NCBI GenBank assembly: GCA_028693695.1
Contig: JAQUUV010000004.1
Span: forward strand, 1-35,428
Direction: 5' to 3'
Origin: Syntrophomonas sp.
Lineage (GTDB): Bacteria; Bacillota; Syntrophomonadia; Syntrophomonadales; Syntrophomonadaceae
DNA length: 35,428 nt
Shown here: piece after piece, positions 7,683-16,075 of the stretch
Position numbering within the stretch: the first letter of the stretch is position 1
How the letters are laid out: every line of letters begins with the position of its first letter
The notes under the pieces: generated by a model
Databases searched by the model: none
Told to the model about the DNA's origin: nothing
What the model saw: the letters and a program-made list of their open reading frames with translations, nothing else
Translations under genes and position numbers: made by a program

Positions 7683-8831
7683 TTATCTTAGACCTTTGAG
7701 CAGGTTCGCGGCGACTACCATCCGCTGTACCTGGCTGGTTCCTTCGTAGATTTGTAGGATTTTGGCATCTCGCATGTACTTCTCAACTGGATAATCTTTG
7801 GTATAACCATAGCCACCAAATACCTGCACCATATCGGTGGTTACCTTCATGGCCATATCTCCGCAATAGCCTTTGGCTATGGAGGAAGACTGGGAGAAAG
7901 GCTGTCCGCTCATTTTTAGGTAGCAAGCTTTTTGATAGAGTAAACGTCCCGCTTCGATTTCCATACAGGCATCAGCCAGCATAAACTGAACGGCCTGGAA
8001 GCTGGAAATCGGCTTGCCAAATTGAACTCTCATTTTGGAATACTCAACCGCATGGTCAAAGGCTCCTTGGGCACAACCTACCGCTAGGGCGGCAATCATC
8101 GGACGAGAATAATCCAGGGTCTTCATGCAGGTCATCCACCCGGTTCCTTCTGCCCCTAAGCGGTTTGCTTCGGGAACGAATACATTGTCAAACACGACTT
8201 CACTGGTGTTGGATAGCCGAATACCTAGTTTGTTCTCAGTTTTACCAACTGAAACGCCTTCACTCTCCCGATCAACCATGAAACAGCAGATTCCCTTAAC
8301 CCCTAGCTTTTTGTCCAGGGTGGCAAATACTGTGTATTGATTGGCAACACCGCCGTTAGTGATGAAGCATTTGACTCCGTTGAGGATATAACCGCCATCG
8401 GTTTTTTTACAGGTAGTGGACATACCACCAACATCGGAACCCGCTCCTGGCTCAGTCAGACAGAAGGCTGCCAGTTTTCCGCCTTCTAGCATTTTCGTAA
8501 ACCAGCGTTGTTTCTGGTCCTCATTTGCGGCAATATGGATAGGATCGGTAGCCAGTAGCGTGCTGGCAACCACGCCGGTAGCCAGACCCAGGTCGCCGCG
8601 GGCTAGTTCCTCGGTTACCAGAGCTTGGCCCAGGAAGTCAATGCCGGCTCCGCCATATTCTGCGGGTACACCTATACAATCCAAACCAGTCTCGTTTAAC
8701 TTCTTATAAATATCTTCCGGCCAGATATGTTTATCATCATATTCTCCAACTACCGGCCACATTTCAGTCTCCGCAAACTTTCTAGCCATATCTTTCATCA
8801 TAATTTGCTCTTCGGTAAAGTCAAAATCCAT
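7683..8831 (-). CDS. bcd: Short-chain acyl-CoA dehydrogenase (butyryl-CoA dehydrogenase)
   Basis: This FAD enzyme interconverts butyryl-CoA and crotonyl-CoA, with electrons exchanged through electron-transfer flavoprotein. At 382 aa it is the usual length. The FAD/substrate signature CLTEPGAGSDVGG lies near residues 125-137, and the second signature with the catalytic Glu is E363 in IYEGTSQVQRM, the position typical of short-chain enzymes. ATG at 8831 follows AGGAGG at about 9 nt. It is the last gene of the crt-thiolase-CoA transferase-hbd-bcd operon. No etfA or etfB gene accompanies it here, so its electron partner must be encoded elsewhere. The chain length (C4) is inferred from the operon partners. 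Confidence 0.92.
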   Translation of the reverse strand: MDFDFTEEQIMMKDMARKFAETEMWPVVGEYDDKHIWPEDIYKKLNETGLDCIGVPAEYGGAGIDFLGQALVTEELARGDLGLATGVVASTLLATDPIHIAANEDQKQRWFTKMLEGGKLAAFCLTEPGAGSDVGGMSTTCKKTDGGYILNGVKCFITNGGVANQYTVFATLDKKLGVKGICCFMVDRESEGVSVGKTENKLGIRLSNTSEVVFDNVFVPEANRLGAEGTGWMTCMKTLDYSRPMIAALAVGCAQGAFDHAVEYSKMRVQFGKPISSFQAVQFMLADACMEIEAGRLLYQKACYLKMSGQPFSQSSSIAKGYCGDMAMKVTTDMVQVFGGYGYTKDYPVEKYMRDAKILQIYEGTSQVQRMVVAANLLKGLR

Positions 8832-8903
8832 TCAATCAGACCTCCTTTTATTCTCAGTTACCAATTAATCCAAGTTAGTATACCCTTTGAAAATAGCAAC
8901 TCA

Positions 8904-9758
8904 CTATTTTTTATAATCAAAGAAGCCTTCTCCGGTTTTTATGCCCAGTTTACCTGCCCGCACCATTTTAACCAGAAGTGGGCAAGGACGATATTTAGGA
9001 TCGCCAAATTCTTTATGCAGGGTCTGCATAACAGCTAGGACGATATCCAATCCAATCATGTCCGATAAAGCAAGCGGGCCCATGGGATGTCCAGCTCCGA
9101 ATTTCATCGAAGTGTCAACATCAGCAGGATTCGCTACGCCTTCCATAACCGCATACATACCCTCGTTTAACATTGGAACTAAGAGCCGGTTGACAACGAA
9201 ACCGGGAGCTTCGTTAATTTCAACAGGAGCTTTGCCCATATCTTCAGTCAATTTTTTAATAACATCATACGTATCCTGGCTGGTAGAGGCTCCCTTGATT
9301 ATTTCAACTAACTTCATAGCCGGTACTGGGTTGAAAAAATGCATACCTATCATTTTATCTGCTCTATTAGTGGCTGCACCGATTTCGGTAATACTGAGAG
9401 CTGAAGTATTTGAAGCCAGGATACACTCGGGTTTACAAATGGCATCCAATTCTTTGAATATACTTTTCTTTATATCCATAATCTCAACAGCAGCCTCGAT
9501 TACAAGATCAACATCTTTTAACGCGGTCATGTCAATAGTACCGGTGATTCTTCCTAATATCGCGGCTTTTTCGTCTTCAGCCATTTTGCCTTTGGAAACC
9601 AGCTTGTCAAGATTCTTGGTAATCCCAGCAATACCTTTATCTACAAATTCCTGTTTGATATCTCGTAATATTACGTTAATTCCTTTTTGAGCAGCTACCT
9701 GAACGATACCAGCACCCATAGTACCGGCTCCAAGCACAGCAATTTTATTTATCTCCAA
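8904..9758 (-). CDS. hbd: 3-hydroxybutyryl-CoA dehydrogenase
   Basis: The product catalyses NAD(P)-linked oxidation of 3-hydroxybutyryl-CoA to acetoacetyl-CoA, or the reverse. Visible features are the Rossmann motif AVLGAGTMGAGI at the N-terminus, SNTSALSITEI (S116, N117), and GMHFFNPVPAMKLVEI with the catalytic His at about 140. The length (284 aa) fits the family. I prefer the TTG start at 9758 because AGGTG sits 6 nt upstream and the protein then begins MEINKIAVLGAG; a GTG at 9767 is possible but has poor spacing. It lies 72 bp before the acyl-CoA dehydrogenase gene and 52-62 bp after the CoA-transferase gene, in the same direction. Confidence 0.93.
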   Translation of the reverse strand: MEINKIAVLGAGTMGAGIVQVAAQKGINVILRDIKQEFVDKGIAGITKNLDKLVSKGKMAEDEKAAILGRITGTIDMTALKDVDLVIEAAVEIMDIKKSIFKELDAICKPECILASNTSALSITEIGAATNRADKMIGMHFFNPVPAMKLVEIIKGASTSQDTYDVIKKLTEDMGKAPVEINEAPGFVVNRLLVPMLNEGMYAVMEGVANPADVDTSMKFGAGHPMGPLALSDMIGLDIVLAVMQTLHKEFGDPKYRPCPLLVKMVRAGKLGIKTGEGFFDYKK

Positions 9759-9819
9759 TAATAACACCTGCCTTTATTTTAATAATAATTCTTTACACTA
9801 GGATTACGAGCCAACAATC

Positions 9820-11163
9820 TTAGTCTCTCAGTTTATTGGTGGTTTTCCAGATGTTCATCTTTTGGGCATCCTTGACCAGCTCATCCTGCAGATCCGGGTG
9901 GGCTATCTTGATAAGGGCTTCCGCCCGTTCCCAATTGGACGTACCTTTCAGATTGCATATACCATGTTCGGTGATAACATAAAAAGTGACGCTGCGTGGA
10001 ACGGTAATTATGGTACCCGGTGCCAAATAGGGCACGATACGGGATTTAAGATTGCCTTCCTTATCCTTGAAAGTAGAGGTCAGGCATATAAAGCCTTTAC
10101 CACCCTTGGAGTACCAGGATGCAAATATAAAGTCAAGCTGGCCGCCGGTACCCGAAATGTGACGAGTGCCAGAGGATTCGGATGCTACCTGACCATAGAG
10201 ATCTACTTCCACAGCATTGTTGATGCAAGTGACTTTGTCATTCTGGGCGATCACAAAAGGACTATTGGTATAACTGACCGGATAGGTCGCCAGCATAGGG
10301 TTTTTATCCATGAAATCATAGAGCTTGGAAGTACCCATGGCAAAGGTGTATACCATCTTGTAACGGTCAGTGGTCTTGCACGCTCCAGTAATTCTGCCGG
10401 CTTCGTACATATCTACATAAGAGTCGGCCAGCATTTCGGTGTGTACGCCTAGATCTTTCAAATCAGATTCGGCAATCATCTTGCCTACTGCGTTTGGCAT
10501 TCCGCCTATTCCCAACTGCAGGCAGGCTCCGTCTTCCATTTCTTCCATTACCAGTCCGGCGATTTTGTTATCTATGTCGGTTATTACTGGGTTGGGGATC
10601 TGGAGCAGGGGTTTGCTGATTCCCTCAACGATGTAATCGACCTCGGAAATGTGTATGCCTTCACCACTGCCGCCAAAGCAAACAGGCATCTGGTCATTTA
10701 CTTCCACAATGACCTTTTTGGCGTTTTTGCATTGGGCATAGGCGAAAGAACAGGAGGTTCCGAAGTTGAAATAACCATGCTTATCCATGGACGAAACCTG
10801 CATCATGGCGACGTCGGGATTCAGATAACGGTCATAGATCTCGGGACCCCGGGTGTAAGTGAAAGGCACATAGGTACATAATCCTTTGTCATGCATCTTT
10901 CTTTCAGCGCCGCTCATATGCCAGCTGTTGTAGACGAAGTGTTTTCCTTCTGGATCTACCACGCATACTTTGGGGGGAAACAGGGTGGTTACGGCGCGGA
11001 TTTTTACGCCGATAAGTTCGTCTTTCCGCAGAGAAAGCGCTTCATCAAGCACCGGGGGAGCACACGCAAACTGGCTGTACTCTACCCAGTCTCCAGACTT
11101 AACAACCTTTACCGCCTCAGCAGCTGATACTGATTTGCGTTTATATTCTTCCATATAACTCAT
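9820..11163 (-). CDS. Acetyl-CoA hydrolase/transferase family CoA-transferase (probable butyryl-CoA:acetate CoA-transferase)
   Basis: The 447-residue enzyme belongs to the family of 4-hydroxybutyrate and butyryl-CoA:acetate CoA-transferases. The glycine-rich LQLGIGGMPNAV segment and GVHTEM are present, the latter carrying the likely catalytic Glu (E243) that forms the glutamyl-CoA intermediate. In a butyrate-oxidising cell it would activate butyrate by taking CoA from acetyl-CoA; in a fermenter it would release butyrate. Its place between thiolase and hbd supports butyrate as substrate, though 4-hydroxybutyrate or propionate cannot be excluded from sequence. ATG at 11163 lies after AAAAGGAGCG. 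No signal peptide; a soluble homodimer is expected. Confidence 0.88.
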   Translation of the reverse strand: MSYMEEYKRKSVSAAEAVKVVKSGDWVEYSQFACAPPVLDEALSLRKDELIGVKIRAVTTLFPPKVCVVDPEGKHFVYNSWHMSGAERKMHDKGLCTYVPFTYTRGPEIYDRYLNPDVAMMQVSSMDKHGYFNFGTSCSFAYAQCKNAKKVIVEVNDQMPVCFGGSGEGIHISEVDYIVEGISKPLLQIPNPVITDIDNKIAGLVMEEMEDGACLQLGIGGMPNAVGKMIAESDLKDLGVHTEMLADSYVDMYEAGRITGACKTTDRYKMVYTFAMGTSKLYDFMDKNPMLATYPVSYTNSPFVIAQNDKVTCINNAVEVDLYGQVASESSGTRHISGTGGQLDFIFASWYSKGGKGFICLTSTFKDKEGNLKSRIVPYLAPGTIITVPRSVTFYVITEHGICNLKGTSNWERAEALIKIAHPDLQDELVKDAQKMNIWKTTNKLRD

Positions 11164-11206
11164 ATAATTCGCTCCTTTTATAAAATATGGAGTGTTAACT
11201 TATGGG

Positions 11207-12412
11207 TTAAATATCTCTAGTCCACAGGGAAGCCATTGCCGGCCCACCGCCTACGCACAGGGAGGCTCCGCCAACTGTTAAACCTAATCTTTCTAATTCA
11301 TAATAAAGGCTTACAATGATACGCAGTCCTGTACATCCAACCGGATGTCCAAGGGCAATACCAGAGCCATTATGGTTAACTTTGTCCATATCGAGTTCAA
11401 TTCCAAAATCCGCTTTCAATTTTCTGCCTACACCCAACCATTGAGCAGCAAAGGCTTCGTTGATCTCCCAATAATCTACATCTTCAAATTTAATGCCCGC
11501 CTGCTTCAGACACTTGGGAATAGCTACTGCTGGACCTAATCCCATTACCTTGGCGTCAACACCCTCGCCACAGATGTTTATTAATTTCATCAGGGGTTTA
11601 AGTCCCAGTTCCAGGGCTTTATCTTTGGACATAAGCACAGCGCCTGCTGCACCATCATTAATACCGGAAGCGTTAGCAGCAGTAACCACGCCACCTTTCT
11701 TGAAGGCTGAAGGCAATTTAGCCATTGATTCCACGCTGGCATCGGGTATCATATGTTCATCGGTTTCATAAAACTTGCTGCCTTTTTTACTTTTTAACTC
11801 AACTGGTACGATTTCCCGTTTAAATGTGCCATTTTGGACTGCGGTAGTTGCACGTTTATGGCTTATTAGGGCTAATTCATCGCATTCTTCCCGGGTAATG
11901 CCATAAAGTTCTGCACAGTTTTCAGCGGTTAATCCCATGTGACCAGGAACCAGTTGGTCTACCAATCCATCAAACAACATTGCATCTTCGATTTGCCCAG
12001 GACCCATTCGGTATCCCATTCTAGCCTTTGGAATCATATAGGGTGCGTTTGTCATACTATCTACACCTATAACAAGAGCAATATCAGTTTTACCCAACAT
12101 AATATTTTGAGCAGCTATTTCCAAAGCTCTCATTGCAGAAGTACAGTTCTGGTTTACGTTTACTGCACCGCTTCTAATTGGAAGGCCGCATGCCATTCCA
12201 ACTTGCCGTGCTGGTAAGGACCCTGACATATGAGGATATACCTGCCCCATACAAATTTCATCAATAATATCTGCTGGAATTCCAGCTCTTTCAATAGCAG
12301 CTTTACCTACGGTAATTGCTAATTCTTTTGCAGGCACGTCTTTTAAACTTCCCATGAATTTTCCGATAGCCGTTCTACAGGCACCCACCATTACAACTTC
12401 CTTCAATTCCAT
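11207..12412 (-). CDS. thlA: Acetyl-CoA acetyltransferase (thiolase)
   Basis: The product is a biosynthetic/degradative type II thiolase that cleaves acetoacetyl-CoA to two acetyl-CoA, or condenses them. All catalytic residues are visible: nucleophile C90 in NQNCTSAMRA, H356 in GHPVGCTG and C386 in SLCVGGGPA. At 401 aa it is the standard length. ATG at 12412 is chosen since GAGGAGG is 8 nt upstream; an upstream in-frame start at 12421 would overlap that site. It follows crt by 34 bp and precedes the CoA-transferase by 43 bp, consistent with one polycistronic message. Confidence 0.94.
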   Translation of the reverse strand: MELKEVVMVGACRTAIGKFMGSLKDVPAKELAITVGKAAIERAGIPADIIDEICMGQVYPHMSGSLPARQVGMACGLPIRSGAVNVNQNCTSAMRALEIAAQNIMLGKTDIALVIGVDSMTNAPYMIPKARMGYRMGPGQIEDAMLFDGLVDQLVPGHMGLTAENCAELYGITREECDELALISHKRATTAVQNGTFKREIVPVELKSKKGSKFYETDEHMIPDASVESMAKLPSAFKKGGVVTAANASGINDGAAGAVLMSKDKALELGLKPLMKLINICGEGVDAKVMGLGPAVAIPKCLKQAGIKFEDVDYWEINEAFAAQWLGVGRKLKADFGIELDMDKVNHNGSGIALGHPVGCTGLRIIVSLYYELERLGLTVGGASLCVGGGPAMASLWTRDI

Positions 12413-12446
12413 TAGAAGCACCTCCTCAAATATATAAATTCTCTCT

Positions 12447-13229
12447 CTATTTGCTCTTAAATTGAGCTTTTCTCTTTTCTACAAAAGCTGCCATGCCCTC
12501 TTTCTGGTCCTCTGTTGAGAAACACAGTCCGAACAGGTCGGCTTCAATCGCCATGGCTGTGTCAATATCCGCCTGCATACCCCGGGTGATTTGGTTTTTG
12601 CTTAATCGAACCGCAAGAGGTGCCTTACTGGATATTTTCTTGGCCAGCTTTTTGGCTTCGTCTATTAATGATTCAGCCGGGTATACATGATTTACCAGGC
12701 CGACTCGGTAGGCTTCTTCCGCATTAATGTTATTAGCGGTGTAGATTAATTCCTTGGCTCTCCCTTCGCCAATAAGCCTGGGTAAGCGCTGAGTCCCACC
12801 ATAACCGGGAGTAATCCCCAAACCAACCTCAGGTTGTCCAAAAAGAGCTTTGTCGGATGCCAGTCTTATGTCACAAGCCATGGAGAGTTCACAGCCTCCT
12901 CCTAGGGCGAAGCCGTTAACCGCAGCAATAACTGGTTTATCCATTGTTTCTATGAGCCGGAAAACTTCCTGGCCCAGGATAGCGAAGGCTCTCGCTTGCA
13001 TAGCGGGGAATTTCTGCATGAAGGCAATGTCAGCGCCAGCTACAAAAGCCTTATCGCCTACCCCGGTAATGATTAACACATCCACGTTGGGGTCATCTGC
13101 AATTTCTAACACGGCATTTTTTACATCCAATAAAGTCGAGGCGTTCAGAGCATTGAGCGCTTTAGGTCTGTTGATGGATAGTATTGCTATCCTGTTTTCT
13201 TTCTCTAGTAATATGTTTTCATAAGCCAT
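12447..13229 (-). CDS. crt: Enoyl-CoA hydratase (crotonase), first gene of the butyrate operon
   Basis: The product hydrates crotonyl-CoA to 3-hydroxybutyryl-CoA. At 260 aa it has the crotonase oxyanion-hole segments AFVAGADIAFM (about 61-71) and GFALGGGCELSMACD. The two catalytic glutamates are E114 and E134 (in GQPEVGLGITPGYGG). ATG at 13229 has AGGAGGAGG further upstream and AGG at 8 nt. It is the promoter-proximal gene, with a sigma-54 promoter about 150 bp upstream, giving an expected leader of about 140 nt with an imperfect inverted repeat at 13321-13342. Confidence 0.94.
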   Translation of the reverse strand: MAYENILLEKENRIAILSINRPKALNALNASTLLDVKNAVLEIADDPNVDVLIITGVGDKAFVAGADIAFMQKFPAMQARAFAILGQEVFRLIETMDKPVIAAVNGFALGGGCELSMACDIRLASDKALFGQPEVGLGITPGYGGTQRLPRLIGEGRAKELIYTANNINAEEAYRVGLVNHVYPAESLIDEAKKLAKKISSKAPLAVRLSKNQITRGMQADIDTAMAIEADLFGLCFSTEDQKEGMAAFVEKRKAQFKSK

Positions 13230-13380
13230 CGTTTTTACCTAAACCTCCTCCTATTTTAGATAAGTGCCTCACCCTAACCAGAGTACGATTTTCACCTCCT
13301 TATTTATAAAGTGGAAGAACGGCTTTACATTATATGTAAGCCATTACTGAAATAGCATGTCTTTTCTAACTTTATATATT

Positions 13381-13397
13381 AGCAATATTCGTGCCAA
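13381..13397 (-). promoter_or_regulatory. Sigma-54 (-24/-12) promoter of the butyrate beta-oxidation operon
   Basis: On the minus strand the site reads TTGGCAC, five bases (GAATA), TTGCT, which matches the sigma-54 consensus TGGCAC-N5-TTGC(A/T). The conserved GG and GC have the obligatory 10-bp gap. Transcription would start near 13370 and proceed into crt. The neighbouring upstream gene encodes a GAFTGA-containing sigma-54 activator, which strongly supports the call. Confidence 0.88.
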
Positions 13398-13419
13398 CTT
13401 TGATGGTGCATGATAGATA

Positions 13420-13463
13420 ATAATAAAAGGGCGATATATTCGGCTTAAACGAACATATCGCCC
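13420..13463 (-). terminator. Intrinsic terminator of the sigma-54 activator gene
   Basis: On the minus strand the arm GGGCGATATGTTCG (13463-13450), a 7-nt loop and CGAATATATCGCCC (13442-13429) pair with one mismatch and are followed by TTTTATTATTATC. It lies about 150 bp after the activator stop and just upstream of the sigma-54 promoter, insulating the operon from read-through. Confidence 0.8.
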
Positions 13464-13585
13464 TAAACAATTGATGTCAATATATACAAAATATTTCCAA
13501 AATAGGTTGCCTGAGTAAAGCGTAAGTGGTGAAATACCCTATAGATGCCCACATTAAGGCTTTTCCTGAAATAGGAGACTGAATT

Positions 13586-13597
13586 TCCGAAAACGGA
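13586..13597. promoter_or_regulatory. Candidate upstream activator site (TCCG-AAAA-CGGA)
   Basis: A 12-bp palindrome about 190 bp upstream of the -24 element, the distance range where sigma-54 activators usually bind. It is flanked by two direct GGAGACT copies. It lies just after the activator gene stop. No second copy was found, so the assignment is tentative. Confidence 0.35.
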
Positions 13598-13615
13598 GAC
13601 TTAAGATTTTTGGGC

Positions 13616-16075
13616 TTAATCTAAACCATACTTAGAGATTTTGCGATACAAAGCTGAACTGTGGATACCCAGTATCTTTGCGGTGTGTACCCTATTACCC
13701 GAAGTTTTAACCAAAGCTTGCGTAATAATTTGCTTTTCCAGGTTTTCTACCGCTTCGGTCAGATTAATATTTTCCTCTTCTGGCAGACCCACAGAAAAGG
13801 TTTCTTCTATTAGTGAAGGGAAATGTTTCGCGGTTAGATAATTTTCATGGTTCATATCGGCTAGATTTACGGCTCTTTCCAGTAGATTTTCCAGTTCACG
13901 AACATTGCCTGGCCAGGAGTAATCTTGAAGCAGTTCTCGTGCTTGGTCGGAAATACCGATGATAGCTGTTTTCAGATTATGATTAATTCTATCGATCAAA
14001 TCTTCGCCGATAAGTAGTACATCAACTTGTCTTTTTCGCAAAGGTGGAATACTCAGTCTTACTACATTCAAGCGGTAATAGAGATCCTGGCGAAATTCCT
14101 GTTTACTAACCATGTCCTCCAAATTCCGGTTGGTGGCAGCTATGACCCTTACATTGACTGGTATAGGCATAGTTCCTCCGATCCGTTCTACGGTTCTTTC
14201 CTGCAAAACAGTGAGCATTTTGGTTTGCATAGCCAGAGGCATATCACCGATTTCGTCCAGAAAAATGGTTCCTCCTCGGGCTAGTTCAAACTTGCCCTGT
14301 TTGCCACCTTTTCGAGCTCCAGTAAAGGCACCTTCTTCATAGCCAAACAACTCGGATTCCAGCAGTGTGTCCGGTAAAGCGGCACAGTTTATCCGGATAA
14401 AGGGACCTGATTTTCTCTGACTGGCATTATGGATTGCCTGGGCAAAAAGTTCTTTACCGGTACCACTTTCACCGGTTATCAGCAGCGTACTGGTGGTATG
14501 GGATACATGTTCGGCCATTGTTTTTATAGCTAAAAAGGCGGGACTTTGACCGACCAGGTCAGGAAATTGCCATTTGGCTTTATAAAACTTACGTACTTCT
14601 TCCTTATAAATATTCAATTCTTTCTCGGTATCCTGTAGTTTTTTTACCAGAATCTTGGCCCCGGACATATCCAAAAACAGGCTCTTGCCGATGGCGCCTA
14701 CAACTTCTCCGTCTTTGACAATGGGCAGGCGGGTGACGATGGTTTCACGTCCTTTTATGAAATATATATCTGCTTTGTCGATCCTGCCGGTTTTTAAGAC
14801 TTGGGGAAGTTCGGAAGTGGGAGTTATATCCAGGATATATTTCCCCAGCACATCTTCTTTCTTCATTTCCAGGATATCCAAATAGGTCTGGTTCATCGTA
14901 GTAATATAACCTTCTTTATCCACGATGACAAAAACCATATAAGGGCTTTCTATTAGACCTTCCAATATGGAAGCAAATTCTTTCTCTGTCTCTTGCATTT
15001 TTTTCATCAGAATCTTGGCCCCGGACATATCCAGGAACAGACTTTTGCCGATGGCTCCCACAATTTCACTATCTTTGATAATAGGTAATCGGGTCACGAT
15101 GGTGTCGCGCCCTTTTATAGGCCATATATCCGCTTTGTCGATACGGCCGGTTTTCAATATATCTGGAAGCTCGGAAGTTGGAGTAATATCCAGGATGTAT
15201 TTACCCACTACATCTTCTTTTTTCATTTCCAAGATGTCCAGGTAGGTTTGATTCATAGCGGTAATATAGCCTTCTTTGTCAACTATGACATAGACCATGT
15301 AGGGACTTTCGATCAGGCCTTCCAGGATTGTGGCAAAATCTTTTTCAGTTTCTTGAAGCTTTTGCATTAAAATCTTGGCCCCGGACATATCCAAGAAAAG
15401 ACTCTTGGCTAAGGCCCCTACTATTTGGCCGTTTTTTATAACAGGTAGGCGGGTTACGATCATCTGTTGCCCTTTTATAGCCCAGATATCCGCATTGTCA
15501 ATTCGGCCCGTTTTCAGTACTTCAATGAGACCAGAATTTGGAGTTATATCAAGTACATATTTGCCAATCACATCTTCTTTTTTAACTTTCAGGATGTCCA
15601 GGTAAGTCTGGTTCATTGCAGTAATGTAGCCATTAGTATCCACGGCCACATAGAGCATATAAGGACTTTCTACCAGGGCTTCAAAAAGAGCGGTAAATTC
15701 CTTTTCTCTCTCTTGCAGTCTTTTCATGAAAATCTTGGCCCCGGACATGTCCGTAGAAAGGCTCTGTCCAATTGCTCCGATTATCTTACCGTCCTTAATA
15801 ATGGGAACTCGGGTAACGATGGTGTCTTGATCTTTAATGGGCCAAATATCGGCTTTGTCAACCCGGCCAGTTTCAAGTACCTCAGGAAGTTGAGAATGGG
15901 GAAGGATTTCAAGAACATGCTTGCCAATTACATCGGCTTTTGTTAATTCCAGCGAATCCAGAAATGTCTGGTTCATAAGGGTTATGTAGCCTTCCCTATT
16001 AACTATAACCAGAGACATATAAGGGCTTTCAATTAGCGCATCGAAAGTTGCATAAAATTCGTAGGGGGATACCAT
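13616..16075 (-). CDS. Sigma-54-dependent activator with four tandem PAS domains
   Basis: The product is a bacterial enhancer-binding protein. Four PAS modules repeat with an exact 120-residue period (each begins near E(A/G)L(I/V)ESPYM and ends near DMSGAKI), followed by an AAA+ domain with Walker A GESGTGKE, the sigma-54-contact loop GAFTGA and Walker B GTIFLDEIGD, and a Fis-type helix-turn-helix at the C-terminus (NRVHTAKILGIHSSALYRKI). It should sense a small ligand through PAS and drive the adjacent sigma-54 promoter of the butyrate operon. The start is uncertain: AAGGAGGTGG supports starting near ATG 16075 (819 aa) or an ATT at 16081, while ATG 16114 (832 aa) has no ribosome site. PAS modules 3 and 4 are nearly identical, so the array grew by recent duplication. 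Confidence 0.92.
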   Translation of the reverse strand: MVSPYEFYATFDALIESPYMSLVIVNREGYITLMNQTFLDSLELTKADVIGKHVLEILPHSQLPEVLETGRVDKADIWPIKDQDTIVTRVPIIKDGKIIGAIGQSLSTDMSGAKIFMKRLQEREKEFTALFEALVESPYMLYVAVDTNGYITAMNQTYLDILKVKKEDVIGKYVLDITPNSGLIEVLKTGRIDNADIWAIKGQQMIVTRLPVIKNGQIVGALAKSLFLDMSGAKILMQKLQETEKDFATILEGLIESPYMVYVIVDKEGYITAMNQTYLDILEMKKEDVVGKYILDITPTSELPDILKTGRIDKADIWPIKGRDTIVTRLPIIKDSEIVGAIGKSLFLDMSGAKILMKKMQETEKEFASILEGLIESPYMVFVIVDKEGYITTMNQTYLDILEMKKEDVLGKYILDITPTSELPQVLKTGRIDKADIYFIKGRETIVTRLPIVKDGEVVGAIGKSLFLDMSGAKILVKKLQDTEKELNIYKEEVRKFYKAKWQFPDLVGQSPAFLAIKTMAEHVSHTTSTLLITGESGTGKELFAQAIHNASQRKSGPFIRINCAALPDTLLESELFGYEEGAFTGARKGGKQGKFELARGGTIFLDEIGDMPLAMQTKMLTVLQERTVERIGGTMPIPVNVRVIAATNRNLEDMVSKQEFRQDLYYRLNVVRLSIPPLRKRQVDVLLIGEDLIDRINHNLKTAIIGISDQARELLQDYSWPGNVRELENLLERAVNLADMNHENYLTAKHFPSLIEETFSVGLPEEENINLTEAVENLEKQIITQALVKTSGNRVHTAKILGIHSSALYRKISKYGLD
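14615..16054 (-). repeat. Four 360-bp tandem repeats encoding PAS modules
   Basis: Within the activator gene four in-frame copies of about 360 bp recur, visible as repeated ATCTTGGCCCCGGACAT blocks on the + strand at about 14653, 15013, 15373 and 15733, spaced exactly 360 bp apart. The two copies nearest the AAA+ domain are the most alike. Confidence 0.9.

Larger units (their letters stand above)
13230..13615. other. Control region between crt and its probable activator gene (386 bp)
   Basis: This gap has no gene. Reading leftward on the minus strand it holds a palindromic activator-site candidate (13586-13597), an intrinsic terminator for the activator gene (13420-13463), a sigma-54 promoter (13381-13397), and in the transcribed leader an imperfect inverted repeat GGCTT(T)ACAT/ATGTAAGCC at 13321-13342. 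Confidence 0.75.

Noticed and set aside
8941..9690. Long plus-strand frame (249 codons) antisense to hbd
   Set aside because: It is a shadow of the hbd reading frame; the opposite strand has all the family motifs and the ribosome site.
14615..16054. CRISPR-like array because of evenly spaced repeats
   Set aside because: The 360-bp period is in frame and encodes PAS modules; there are no short repeats with unique spacers.
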